64,000 nt of DNA from Bacteroidota bacterium. Lineage in GTDB: Bacteria > Bacteroidota > Bacteroidia > Flavobacteriales > Schleiferiaceae. The DNA is taken from assembly GCA_024742495.1 (NCBI GenBank), contig JANSYJ010000004.1:62001-126000 (forward strand), in the 5' to 3' direction. The translations under genes and the position numbers were made by a program. Under the pieces are notes generated by a model that worked only from the letters and a program-made list of their open reading frames with translations, was not told where the DNA came from and searched no databases. Below are positions 9,201 through 17,035 of this stretch, one piece after another. Numbering within the stretch: the first letter of the stretch is position 1; the number at the start of each line of letters is the position of its first letter.

Positions 9201-11130
9201 TTACGTTATAAAAGTGCTTTTTAGCTCCCTTCGGATAATTTAGAATTGCTATTTGTGAGGTGCCGCTTTTACCTGCCCATAGGTCATTTTGAACCTTAAA
9301 CCCCCAACAAAGATCTTTACGATGATCAATGAATTGCTGCCCAGGTGGGAACTCCTGATTACCTGATCCATTGCCATTGACAATTGCCACGTTGCGACAT
9401 TGCCTGGGATAGTCACCCATACTTTTTAATTCTTGAATCAATTGGTCTCGCTCTGGACAGGTTGCCAGCTGATAGTTAAAATCATAGGTTATTGTTTTTT
9501 GATTGTTGCCAGTATTTCTGCTGTTTTGATAGCTATCTTTCGCCTTCCAGATATGGTAATTCAAAAGCTGCTTAGGTGCGGGTCGATGAATATTTTTAAG
9601 ATTAGCTCCCGCGGTCGCGTTTTTTGCATGATGAGTAGAATAATCGAAAAAGCATTGTAGCGCTAAAGGAATATGAGCACCATCCCAAGGGCTATCAAAA
9701 GACACGTTTAACCGCGTACAATGCGGTCTATTATTTTGCTCCATATAGGTCAGAGCATAACGCGCAACTTGGCCTCCCATACTAACACCGACTATGATGT
9801 TGGATTCATCCCCGACTTTATTGGCATTGATTCGTTCAATAAGTTCGACCAATAAATATGCATTTCGCTGTATATAATCTGCGCCGTCCCAAAAATCAAG
9901 CATTATTATATCATAACCGGCGGCGCTTAAGGAATCCAAGTAAGGACTAGCTGCCTTAAACAAATCACCATCGTTGCAACCCCATAACTGTGGCCATCCA
10001 GTACTACCAATTTTTCTGCTGTTCAATGGTGCGTAAACCGGCCAGGAACCATAAGCACTCAAACCCCTGAAAGGCTCCCCACCATCTGGGCCTAAATCTA
10101 ATCCTTCTACAAAAATTATAGGTTTAGCGAAAGTCTTTTGACCAATGATAGCCGCATCCCTGAATTTAATATAAGCCTTCCCCATTGCCTTCTTACCCGC
10201 GAAGGGGATGCTTGCTTCGAATAGGTTATTCACATTTACCGTTGAGGAGGTTTTAACGGTATTTAATCGAGAATTGCTCCAAGTAACTCTTCTGTAGTTA
10301 ATGGTGTAATTAAGGTCAGGCCAGGGAGCGTCATCTGTGGCGGGGACACCAGAACATCCGCCAGCTGTTTTCCAGGAGAGATAGGCATACTTTGGACCTG
10401 AGCTGGTGTTCCATTTAATTGAGATGCTTTTCAGACTTGCTCCTTCGCCCGAATACAAAACATTTATTGGCTGATTATAAGAAACACTTCTGTAACCAAA
10501 ACCATCATCCAGGTCTATTTCTAAACTGAGGATGCCCTTATTTGGTGAAAGTGGGTTTTGAAAAAACAAGGCTCTAGGAATAACAACTTTAAAAGTTTCA
10601 TTTAATGGCACCTGTTTAAACTTGGCACTGGCTTGCCAAAAAGTGTTTGTTACAAAAGGGTTAGTACTTGGGTTGTTTAAAACCAATTGACTATCAACTA
10701 TACCTATAATTCCGCTGTCGATGGCTTCCGGCCTTATGTACTGGTAATCATAAGCAAAGGTCAGTATCGGTAGGGCATCAAAACCTAGAAGTTGACTACG
10801 GTATAAATCTTGGAGACTGTCGTAGGAAATTAAGGAGGAGCTATCCAAAGTAGAATAATACAAATCCATATAGGCCTGAAAGCCATCAAAACCCTCCGAA
10901 GTATCGCTGTCAATAAAGCCTTGATGTCCAAGAAAGTTTACCTGAGATAAAACTTTATCCCATAGAATTTCTTTGTTCAGGAAGGAACTTGTTGATATTG
11001 AATCATAGCCCTGATCATTTAATAAGGAATCGGGAATGGGTAAACGATTGCTATAGCCTTGTGCAAAGACATCGAAGTTTAAGCCCAAAAGAGTAAGGAC
11101 TGATATACCAAAGATTAGAGGCTTTTTCAT
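6208..11130 (-). CDS. T9SS-secreted protein with lipase-like hydrolase and parallel beta-helix domains
   Basis: A 1640-residue secreted protein. It has a signal peptide (MKKPLIFGISVLTLLGLN to FAQG), an N-terminal region of about 320 residues, then an alpha/beta-hydrolase region with nucleophile elbow GVSMGG (Ser about 450) and a following YALTYMEQ helix, as in lipases that act on surface substrates. Residues about 840-1270 are rich in short repeats of the NNYDGIKWNGG or GVHVND type, typical of a right-handed parallel beta-helix. A mostly helical region follows, and the last 75 residues (AYPQPVEDVLTIELSG to LVRVSGNDYSEVLKVLKR) form a type A T9SS sorting domain, so the protein is probably displayed on or released from the cell surface. 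The substrate is unknown. Its first codons are duplicated at 12097-12143. Confidence 0.87.
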   Translation of the reverse strand: MKKPLIFGISVLTLLGLNFDVFAQGYSNRLPIPDSLLNDQGYDSISTSSFLNKEILWDKVLSQVNFLGHQGFIDSDTSEGFDGFQAYMDLYYSTLDSSSLISYDSLQDLYRSQLLGFDALPILTFAYDYQYIRPEAIDSGIIGIVDSQLVLNNPSTNPFVTNTFWQASAKFKQVPLNETFKVVIPRALFFQNPLSPNKGILSLEIDLDDGFGYRSVSYNQPINVLYSGEGASLKSISIKWNTSSGPKYAYLSWKTAGGCSGVPATDDAPWPDLNYTINYRRVTWSNSRLNTVKTSSTVNVNNLFEASIPFAGKKAMGKAYIKFRDAAIIGQKTFAKPIIFVEGLDLGPDGGEPFRGLSAYGSWPVYAPLNSRKIGSTGWPQLWGCNDGDLFKAASPYLDSLSAAGYDIIMLDFWDGADYIQRNAYLLVELIERINANKVGDESNIIVGVSMGGQVARYALTYMEQNNRPHCTRLNVSFDSPWDGAHIPLALQCFFDYSTHHAKNATAGANLKNIHRPAPKQLLNYHIWKAKDSYQNSRNTGNNQKTITYDFNYQLATCPERDQLIQELKSMGDYPRQCRNVAIVNGNGSGNQEFPPGQQFIDHRKDLCWGFKVQNDLWAGKSGTSQIAILNYPKGAKKHFYNVKNMLPIFNAPASLRDDMTEVAGGIKGGLKGWGCGTSNVNLIHSSHGFIPSISALGVNTANWHLDLKSNLNEYNPFITNLSPFDAYIAALQNSEPHVKTTNANMNFFINEVLRGEDILGQDIGSTLTKKWNNPLENAALPGVDINSGGTLFLNANRPYYEGGPQRPMSRDGSLSRVFLGSGCGFSKTININQGGKLELGANDPSEKTAYLYIQSGAEVNLNPGGSIVINPNSKLIVQKGGVLRLRDVVQFEAGQIVVEDGGELIYESSADFNFNQFGSSVLIQGKLSVKAGAIIPANSNGVLIFDQEIPWIMVNNQLMRDMDSYLDIEAGAKLHLIGHNPTFKNQTLLEIRNETILKDKDQNIFDEVIIQNGAVEIAPNAFLFVSSPIDVIDAEIRCTKPGQIHGGLRIWNNSSINYLRRVKIKEGKPGILVSGPGAIGHTEFRDCLIQNNYDGIKWNGGFHVVRNCDFTGNTRHAIYGLNLNGSSTISKSNFGFSAITGISSTGSAIDLQGQEGSMLNLKNSSINGFSTGVHVNDIDLRGDCNTIENNSVGVKSENSIVYLNNDASNTFRWNESANIILSGSSNGGGIYLFEGFNQFDLPLTLTSSFRHIDGAWNCYMPYLDYSSNYQFANFNYNKFQVPVNASFTSISDYFELNVTSCTNPMNLMAGIAVDLSEDNYSGPNCNSGPAVDLHPSYATLGELQATSGKVSNGQVYIETPLYQALDQALGQLSFGEDLRNDKGALQSLIAILQGNISSLDSNSQAYLNLAYNAMHQALNQAYQQGQLQHNEGEAQTPVEELEDLISIVDDCLLALNFTDSTDHAKIFQLNLDKVHALRVAGHYSESLSLLNNRTNWTFNFTQSQRAGYWNCVCEQEQSYFNDEIPAEEFSYKLDLCRLSFAGYTYKRNNFEQETSKDAISNIKAYPQPVEDVLTIELSGVRGDEVKLEVLSLGGKLIKSLVAKNSNNTYNLDMSDLLAGFYLVRVSGNDYSEVLKVLKR

Positions 11131-12032
11131 TGTGAATAGTTAGAATTAGACATAAGATTGGCTGGGAAGGCCTTTTGAAGCATTCCTTATTGAGGTTTAT
11201 ATAAATTTGATTATCAGAAACTTAAATAGACATCCACCGTGTCGTGGCCAATGGTTTGGACCCAAACTTGTTCGGTTTCTTGCAAGTCCCATTTATACTT
11301 AAACATATTTATTTCCACTGCTCTGTTTCCTAAAACAGGCGCCGAGATAAGGCTGGTGTCAGAACCAGCTCGGAATTGATAGTGCCTGCTTGATCCTACT
11401 ATAGAATTAATTGACATTCTGTTATAACTACCTGTGCTGGAAATATGCATTCTAATCCATGCATAGGGAATGAGATCTAAATTGACCTTTTGATTTATTC
11501 CTCTCCTAACATTGGATCGCATGGTTAATTCTCCGCCGCCATAATGATGAAAAGCCGAGGCAAATACATGAAGATTCTGATCTGGCACCTCCGCAGAGAT
11601 GGAAAAACGGCCATTGGCATCAGCGCGGACGGAGTCTATGAAATAAGTTTCTGCGCCATAAGTTTTAGGAATCCGCCATTGAAACTCAACTAGCGCATTA
11701 GGCACCACTTTAGAGTGGCTTGTTCCTGCTTGATACACCGTTCCGTAGACTTCAGTAAAAGCATCTTCCTGCTTACTGCAGGCGAACAAAAGCAGAAATA
11801 GCGTTGAGAAGGCTAAAGCTTTAATAAAGGTTACTTTCATTTTCAGAAAATTTAATGGCGCCTCACAATGAGAGTGGATCCTATAGTGCTGCACAAAAGG
11901 CTTGTTTCCTTTTTGAATCTTGTTTGGATTTATAGCGAAGCGCAACGCTAACTTATACCAAGAAAGAGAGGTCGGAAGTGCGTTTTACGCCCTTCCCCAA
12001 AATTATCATGGCGGAAATTGCAAATCCCTAAT
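11082..12032. repeat. Tandem duplication, copy A
   Basis: This stretch of about 950 bases aligns end to end with 12095-13045. The first ~130 bases (5' end and upstream region of the large T9SS gene), the last ~250 coding bases of the lipoprotein and the far upstream ~130 bases are nearly identical between copies, while the middle of the lipoprotein gene has diverged strongly. The sequence GATGCTCGTAG follows both copies (12086-12096 and 13056-13066), which marks the right-hand edge of the unit. Confidence 0.85.
11214..11840 (-). CDS. Lipoprotein of unknown function, duplicated copy A
   Basis: A 208-residue predicted lipoprotein: MKVTFIKALAFS, hydrophobic core, lipobox LLFACS with Cys about 21. 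ATG 11840 was chosen over an upstream ATG because it gives the signal peptide directly. A carboxypeptidase-regulatory/transthyretin-like beta fold is plausible at residues 30-120 (VYGTVYQAG, then ADANGRFSI), as in many Bacteroidota surface proteins. The last ~80 residues, from AWIRMHISS onward, are nearly identical to copy B at 12227-12853, whereas residues ~35-115 differ widely. Function unknown. It is downstream of copy B on the same strand and upstream of the large T9SS gene. Confidence 0.75.
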   Translation of the reverse strand: MKVTFIKALAFSTLFLLLFACSKQEDAFTEVYGTVYQAGTSHSKVVPNALVEFQWRIPKTYGAETYFIDSVRADANGRFSISAEVPDQNLHVFASAFHHYGGGELTMRSNVRRGINQKVNLDLIPYAWIRMHISSTGSYNRMSINSIVGSSRHYQFRAGSDTSLISAPVLGNRAVEINMFKYKWDLQETEQVWVQTIGHDTVDVYLSF

Positions 12033-12038
12033 TCCTAG

Positions 12039-12075
12039 AAAAGGTCCCGGCATTTGTTTTATGCCGATACCTTTT
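12039..12075. other. Imperfect hairpin present only beside copy A
   Basis: AAAAGGT (12039-12045) pairs with ACCTTTT (12069-12075), and CGGCAT (12048-12053) with ATGCCG (12061-12066), around a TTGTTTT loop. The matching place next to copy B (13046-13055) holds only ten unrelated bases, so this is a gain or loss of about 43 bases since the duplication. It could act as a terminator for the upstream copy B transcript or be a small mobile palindrome. Confidence 0.5.
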
Positions 12076-12096
12076 GGTCCTATCTGATGCTCGTAG

Positions 12097-12143
12097 CCCA
12101 AAAGAGTAAGCACTGATATACCAAAGATTAGAGGCTTTTTCAT
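12097..12143 (-). pseudogene. Duplicated 5' stub of the large T9SS gene
   Basis: Reading from the ATG at 12143, this encodes MKKPLIFGISVLTLLG, identical to the first sixteen residues of the 1640-residue protein that starts at 11130. It then leaves the duplicated unit and the frame becomes unrelated sequence. It is a duplication remnant and not a functional gene. It shows that the duplicated segment reached into the 5' end of the large gene. Confidence 0.85.
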
Positions 12144-12226
12144 TGTGAATAGTTAGAAGTAGACATAAGATTGGCAGGGAAGGCCTTTTGAAGTATTCCT
12201 TATTGAGGTTTATATAAATTTGATTA

Positions 12227-12853
12227 TCAGAAACTTAAATAGACATCCACCGTGTCGTGGCCAATGGTTTGGACCCAAACTTGTTCGGTTTCTTGCAAGC
12301 CCCATTTATACTTAAACATATTTATTTCCACTGCTCTGTTTCCTAAAACAGGCGCCGAGATAAGGCTGGTGTCAGAACCAGCTAGGAACTGATAGTTTCT
12401 ACTTGACCCTACAATAGAATTAATATGCATATTGTTGAAATCCCCTATACTGGAAATATGCATTCTAATCCATGCATAGGGAATGAGGTCCAAATGAACA
12501 GTTTGATTCACCCCTCTTCTCACATTAGTCTTCATAACTTCCGTATGTTCGGTGAGAAAATACTGGGGCGCTTTCGCAATCACGTAGTATTCTTGATCTT
12601 CAGGCACATTCCCAGAAAGCTTATAATTACCTAGAGCGTCACTACGGCCGCTATCAACGTGATGCTTAGTTTCACCGTAAACGGCTGGATCCCACCACTC
12701 AAATCGAACATGGGCATTAGCAATGGGACTATTAGTCCCTATTTCATAGACCTTTCCTTCTATTTCAGTAAAGGAAATATCCCTTCTACTACAGGCACAC
12801 ATAAGCAGACATAGCACGAAAAAGGCTAATGCTTTATTAAAGCTTACTTTCAT
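12227..12853 (-). CDS. Lipoprotein of unknown function, duplicated copy B
   Basis: A 208-residue paralogue of the protein at 11214-11840. Signal peptide MKVSFNKALAFFVLC with lipobox LMCACS; the start at 12853 mirrors copy A. Residues ~30-120 (KVYEIGTNSPIANAHVRFEWW, then SDALGNYKLSGNV) again suggest a carboxypeptidase-regulatory-like beta domain, but differ from copy A in most positions. The C-terminal ~80 residues and the DNA beyond are almost unchanged. The conserved tail with a variable centre could mean gene conversion at the edges or diversification of a binding face. Function unknown. Confidence 0.75.
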   Translation of the reverse strand: MKVSFNKALAFFVLCLLMCACSRRDISFTEIEGKVYEIGTNSPIANAHVRFEWWDPAVYGETKHHVDSGRSDALGNYKLSGNVPEDQEYYVIAKAPQYFLTEHTEVMKTNVRRGVNQTVHLDLIPYAWIRMHISSIGDFNNMHINSIVGSSRNYQFLAGSDTSLISAPVLGNRAVEINMFKYKWGLQETEQVWVQTIGHDTVDVYLSF

Positions 12854-13193
12854 TATTTGAAAATATAATGGCGCCTCGCAATAAGAGCGGATCTTATTGA
12901 CCTGCACAAAAGGCTTGTTTCCTTTTTGAATCTTGTTTCGATTTATAGCGAAACGCAGCGCTAACTTATACCAAGAAAGAGAGGTCGGAAGTGCGTTTTA
13001 CGCCCTTCCCCAAAATTATCATGGCGGAAATTGCAAATCCCTAATGGTTCGATTGGATGCTCGTAGTTTAAAATTTAATCGTCCTGATCCTCAATACTAA
13101 AGTTAAAAAAGCCAAACTGAAGCATTAAAACTTCTTTCTCCCACTAATTCAAATAATTAAGCGACCTTTGCCGCGAATTTTAATTACCATTCT

Positions 13194-14735
13194 TTGACTT
13201 CTTTTTCAGAACTGGGTTTATCCCCAGAGATCCTCCGTGCCCTCGAGGAGATGGGCTTTGAAACACCTTCTCCTATCCAGGCACAAGCCATTCCTGCTTT
13301 AATTGAAGATGCGCGCGACCTTATCGGCTTAGCCCAAACTGGCACTGGTAAAACCGCTGCTTTTGGCATCCCATTATTAGAGCGCATTGACCCTGATTTT
13401 CCGCAAACTCAAGCTTTAATTCTTGCGCCTACCCGTGAATTAGGTCAGCAGATTGGAGAACAACTAAGCCTTTTCAGCAAATACTTAGATAAATTGAATG
13501 TGCTCACTGTTTACGGTGGCGCGAATATTCAAACTCAAATGAAGGCCCTAAAAAAGCCTCAGCATATTGTAATCGCTACGCCCGGACGATTAATTGACTT
13601 AATTAAACGCCGTGCCGTAAACCTGAAATTCCTTGAGATTTTAGTTTTAGATGAAGCGGATGAAATGCTCAATATGGGTTTCAAAGAGGATTTAGATGAA
13701 ATCCTTAGCTATACCCCTAAAGAGAAAATGACCTGGCTATTCTCTGCTACTATGCCGAGAGAAATTCGCCGCATTGTAGACACCTACATGTATGAGCCGT
13801 TTGAGGTCAAAATTGACCAAAAACAAGCTTTAAATCCGAACATCGAACATCAGGTGGTCCACGTAAGGCATCATCAAAAAGGCCAGGCCCTACGCCGCTT
13901 TATTGATCTTGATCCAGAAATTCGTGCGGTAGTATTTTGCCGTACAAAATTGGATACTCAAGGTTTGGCAGAAGAGCTAATGAAGGCAGGCTATGCGGCT
14001 GATGCCTTGCATGGTGATCTTAGTCAGGTACAAAGAGATCGCGTGATGCGTCGCTTTAAAAGTCATGAACTACCCATTTTAGTTGCCACGGATGTAGCAG
14101 CAAGAGGTATTGATGTGAATGACCTGACCCACGTATTTCACTTTGCCTTGCCAGATGATGCAGCTTATTATACCCACCGCTCTGGCCGTACTGCAAGAGC
14201 CGGTAAAAAAGGTATTTCCATGGCCATGATAGGCCCGCGTGATACCGGCAAGCTGCGTGGCCTTGAGCGCGATCTTAAAATTAACTTCGAGAAAGTTGAA
14301 ATTCCAGAAGTAAAGGATATTGCTAACCTTCGACTACAAGCCTGGGGACAACAGATCTTAGATCAAGCCATCAAGAATAAAATTCCAGAAGGCATCTATG
14401 AAGACCTGGCACTAATTTGGGAAAACCTTTCCAAAGAGGAGCTAATGGCCCGAATTATTGCCTTTGAAGCAACTAAATTAAACCTTCAGGACACCGAAAG
14501 CTTAAACGTTCACCACAAAGGTGGCGGCGGCGGAGGCGACCGTGGTCGTGGAGGCCGTGGCGGCGGTGGTCGTGGTTATGGCGGCGGCGGAGGCCGTGGA
14601 GGCTATGGCGGAGGCGGTGGTGGTCGCGGAGGCGATCGAAACCGTGGTGGCGGTGGCCCCTCATTCAAAGGAAAGCGCAAGCCATTTAAGTCGGATGGGC
14701 AAGGACCTGGCGGCGGCAAACGCAAAAGAAAATAA
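13194..14735 (+). CDS. DEAD-box ATP-dependent RNA helicase with glycine-arginine tail
   Basis: A 513-residue DEAD-box helicase that remodels RNA, probably in ribosome assembly or mRNA turnover. Motifs in order: Q motif FETPSPIQ, Walker A AQTGTGKT, APTREL, TPGR, DEAD (VLDEADEML), SAT, then in RecA domain 2 VATDVAARGID and HRSGRTARAGKKG. The last ~75 residues are a glycine/arginine RGG tail followed by a basic end, typical of RNA-binding tails. The start is TTG at 13194, giving MTSFSELGLSPEIL; there is no ATG in frame before the upstream stop at 13158-13160, and this start matches where family members begin. Its terminator seems to be the hairpin at 14788-14827, inside the convergent aroA gene. 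Confidence 0.93.
   Translation: MTSFSELGLSPEILRALEEMGFETPSPIQAQAIPALIEDARDLIGLAQTGTGKTAAFGIPLLERIDPDFPQTQALILAPTRELGQQIGEQLSLFSKYLDKLNVLTVYGGANIQTQMKALKKPQHIVIATPGRLIDLIKRRAVNLKFLEILVLDEADEMLNMGFKEDLDEILSYTPKEKMTWLFSATMPREIRRIVDTYMYEPFEVKIDQKQALNPNIEHQVVHVRHHQKGQALRRFIDLDPEIRAVVFCRTKLDTQGLAEELMKAGYAADALHGDLSQVQRDRVMRRFKSHELPILVATDVAARGIDVNDLTHVFHFALPDDAAYYTHRSGRTARAGKKGISMAMIGPRDTGKLRGLERDLKINFEKVEIPEVKDIANLRLQAWGQQILDQAIKNKIPEGIYEDLALIWENLSKEELMARIIAFEATKLNLQDTESLNVHHKGGGGGGDRGRGGRGGGGRGYGGGGGRGGYGGGGGGRGGDRNRGGGGPSFKGKRKPFKSDGQGPGGGKRKRK
14520..14661 (+). repeat. GGC/GGT/CGT-rich low-complexity repeat coding the RGG tail
   Basis: Degenerate glycine-arginine codon repeats inside the helicase gene. 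They leave the other frames open, which gives false reading frames on both strands. Such tracts are prone to length change by slippage. Confidence 0.8.
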
Positions 14736-14743
14736 GCTTGAAC

Positions 14744-15973
14744 TTAGAGCCACTCTAGCTCAAAACCCAAGCGTTCACAATCTTCCCAAAAACCCGGATA
14801 ACTCTTTTCGACGACTTCCGGGTTTTTTATTTCTATGGGCTGAAGCAAGGCAAGTGGCGCGAATCCCATAGCCATGCGGTGGTCGCCATAGCTTTCTATT
14901 GTTGCCCCTTGTTCCTTAAAGTTTCCGTTAATTTTAATAGATGAATCATCACTACTAAGGTCTACTTGAAATTTTCGCAATTCTACTTTTAAGGCCTCTA
15001 TCCGATCGGTTTCTTTAATTTTTAAAGTCTGCAATCCCTTAAGCTCCATTGCATAACCTTTAGCTGCATAGGCCGGTAAAAGGGTTTGGGCTAAATCGGG
15101 CGTATTTACCAAATTTAGGATAGGGCGATGTGGGAAAGCGGCCGATTTTCGGATGCGAATTCCAGCTCCAATAAACATTTGCTCCACCCCCAAAGGCGCT
15201 ATCAATTTCTGAATAATGGAATCACCCTGGAGGCTATACTCCTTAAAACCTGGTAAAAATAATTCGGCCTTTTTTGCTAAAGCGGCCATAGCGAACCAAT
15301 AAGAGGCCGAAGACCAATCCGGCTCCACCTCCAGTTTTGCGGGAATATGTTTAAGTTGATGAGCGGGAATACGAACTTCTTCACCGAGCATAAAAACGGG
15401 GAATCCCATTCGGCGCATCAAATTGCCTGTTAGTTGAATGTAAGGCGTGGATACTGGAGTCCCCTTAAATTTTAGCTCCAAACCTTGACTGAGTTTGGGG
15501 GCAATCATCATTAAAGCGCTTATATACTGACTGGAAACCGAAGGATCAATGTACAGGGTTCCCCCTTTTAATTTTTGACCTTTAATTCTTAGCGGCGGAT
15601 AGCCCTCCTCATTCTGGTATTCGATATCCGCTCCCATCTGCCTTAAGGCATCCACCAATATTCCAATAGGGCGCTGATGCATTCTCGATGAACCTTCTAA
15701 AATCCAAGTGCCATCAGCCTGAGCTAAAAAAGCGGTTAAAAAACGTATCGCGGTTCCAGCATCTCCTACATTTAGGCTTTCACTTTGCTTGTATTTCTTA
15801 AAAGCTTCAAGTAGCACCTCGGTATCGCTGCTATTAGAAAGTCCTACAACAGTCGCCCCTGGAGCATACAGCTCTTTGAGTACTAAAAGCCGATTACTCT
15901 CACTTTTGGAACCGGCTATTTGAATGCGACCTCTTAAAATGCCTGTAGGGTGACTGAGCTTTATACGACTCAT
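14744..15973 (-). CDS. aroA: 3-phosphoshikimate 1-carboxyvinyltransferase (EPSP synthase)
   Basis: A 409-residue EPSP synthase, the sixth step of the shikimate pathway, joining phosphoenolpyruvate and shikimate-3-phosphate. Visible marks: GSKSESNRLLVLKEL (Lys-Ser-Arg substrate site), GDAGTAIRFLTA, SVSSQYISALMM, KETDRIEALKVEL and GDHRMAMGFAPLAL. The ATG at 15973 overlaps the aroB stop as ATGA, so aroB and aroA are probably translationally coupled. An in-frame ATG nine codons upstream lies inside aroB and is less likely. The 3' coding end contains a perfect 11-bp hairpin with a T run that can serve as terminator for the convergent helicase gene. Confidence 0.93.
   Translation of the reverse strand: MSRIKLSHPTGILRGRIQIAGSKSESNRLLVLKELYAPGATVVGLSNSSDTEVLLEAFKKYKQSESLNVGDAGTAIRFLTAFLAQADGTWILEGSSRMHQRPIGILVDALRQMGADIEYQNEEGYPPLRIKGQKLKGGTLYIDPSVSSQYISALMMIAPKLSQGLELKFKGTPVSTPYIQLTGNLMRRMGFPVFMLGEEVRIPAHQLKHIPAKLEVEPDWSSASYWFAMAALAKKAELFLPGFKEYSLQGDSIIQKLIAPLGVEQMFIGAGIRIRKSAAFPHRPILNLVNTPDLAQTLLPAYAAKGYAMELKGLQTLKIKETDRIEALKVELRKFQVDLSSDDSSIKINGNFKEQGATIESYGDHRMAMGFAPLALLQPIEIKNPEVVEKSYPGFWEDCERLGFELEWL
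14788..14827 (+). terminator. Rho-independent terminator for the helicase, inside aroA coding sequence
   Basis: AAAAACCCGGA (14788-14798) pairs perfectly with TCCGGGTTTTT (14817-14827) across an 18-base loop, and the T run continues to 14828. It begins 52 bases after the helicase stop codon and lies wholly within the last ~30 codons of aroA on the other strand. Confidence 0.72.
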
Positions 15974-17031
15974 AAGCCTTCTCTTTCCATATAAGGCCAA
16001 ATACTTTCTAGGGCTATCTGCTTATCAAATACCGCTTTACCAGCATCAGCCAACAAGCTAAATTGCAATTGACCGGCGCTGTTTTTCTTATCGCCAATCA
16101 CCAAGTTTAAAAAGGTCTCCTTCTCAATTTTTAAAGGCGGAAAGCTAAACTCGGAACGAAGCTGCAACTGGATCGCACTTGCCTTAGCAGCATCTAAATC
16201 GGCATAATCTACCGAAAGTCCTAACTCAACAATCATCCCCAGTCCTACCGCATAACCATGGCTTATAGGCTGTCCCGCCTGATGATAATAGGATTCTAAG
16301 GCATGCCCAATGGTATGACCAAAGTTTAGGATTTTCCGCAGGCCGCCTTCATACTTATCCTGATTAACAACAGCGGCTTTAATGCTTATAGATCGTTTAA
16401 TAATGCCTGCATCAAATGCCTCTGCCTTATAGGCTCTATTAACTAATTCCTGAAAGTGGGCATCATCGGCAATAAGACCATGCTTTAGCATTTCAGCCCA
16501 TCCCGACTTAAGCTCTTCAGGGGCTAAGGTTTTTAAAAAATCTGGAATAATGCCCACTAATTGTGGATCTGAAAACAAGCCAATACGGTTTTTAAAACCC
16601 CCAAAATTAATTCCCGTTTTGCTACCTACTGAAGCATCTACCATAGCCAAGAGGGAACTTGGGAAATTCACAAAGTCGATGCCGCGCATATAGGTGGCCG
16701 CAGCAAAACCGCCGAGATCAGTAATAACCCCGCCGCCAATGTTTATTAAAATTGATTTGCGATCCATCTCCAAAGCACCAAAAGCATCCCAAACCTGAGC
16801 CAAAATTTCAATTGACTTTGTTTCCTCTCCCGGCTCCAATTCTAGGATTTCTAAATTGCTATCTCCAATAAAGGGCGCATTGGCCAAAAAGGGCGGAAGG
16901 CAATGCTCATGCGTATTGGCATCACATAATAGGATCACTTTAGAATAGGACTTCTTACTAAAAAGACTTTCCAAGGCCTGAAAAGCTTCTTCATCGAAAA
17001 ACACGCCCCTTAAATTGGAATGAGAGTTCAT
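15970..17031 (-). CDS. aroB: 3-dehydroquinate synthase
   Basis: A 353-residue 3-dehydroquinate synthase, which turns DAHP into 3-dehydroquinate using NAD and a divalent metal. Visible: the NAD-binding region INIGGGVITDLGGFAAATYM, DASVGSKTGIN, and the metal ligands in SGWAEMLKHGLI (Glu), NFGHTIGHALE (His) and ISHGYAVGLGM (His). The N terminus is short and matches the family. A perfect -7 element TACCTTTG ends four bases before the ATG, so the aroB-aroA mRNA is probably leaderless. The gene is divergent from proline dehydrogenase. Confidence 0.95.
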   Translation of the reverse strand: MNSHSNLRGVFFDEEAFQALESLFSKKSYSKVILLCDANTHEHCLPPFLANAPFIGDSNLEILELEPGEETKSIEILAQVWDAFGALEMDRKSILINIGGGVITDLGGFAAATYMRGIDFVNFPSSLLAMVDASVGSKTGINFGGFKNRIGLFSDPQLVGIIPDFLKTLAPEELKSGWAEMLKHGLIADDAHFQELVNRAYKAEAFDAGIIKRSISIKAAVVNQDKYEGGLRKILNFGHTIGHALESYYHQAGQPISHGYAVGLGMIVELGLSVDYADLDAAKASAIQLQLRSEFSFPPLKIEKETFLNLVIGDKKNSAGQLQFSLLADAGKAVFDKQIALESIWPYMEREGL

Positions 17032-17035
17032 GGAA

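Larger units (their letters stand above)
12095..13045. repeat. Tandem duplication, copy B
   Basis: Second copy of the 950-base unit. It begins inside what was the fifteenth codon of the large T9SS gene and ends at the same upstream point as copy A. Both lipoprotein genes are exactly 627 bases long and every flank has the same length, so insertions and deletions within the diverged centre have balanced out. Confidence 0.85.

Noticed and set aside
14473-14871. Long open frames on both strands across the helicase tail (Ala/Val-rich and His/Arg-rich)
   Set aside because: They arise from the GGC/GGT/CGT repeats coding the glycine-arginine tail and have no recognisable protein features.
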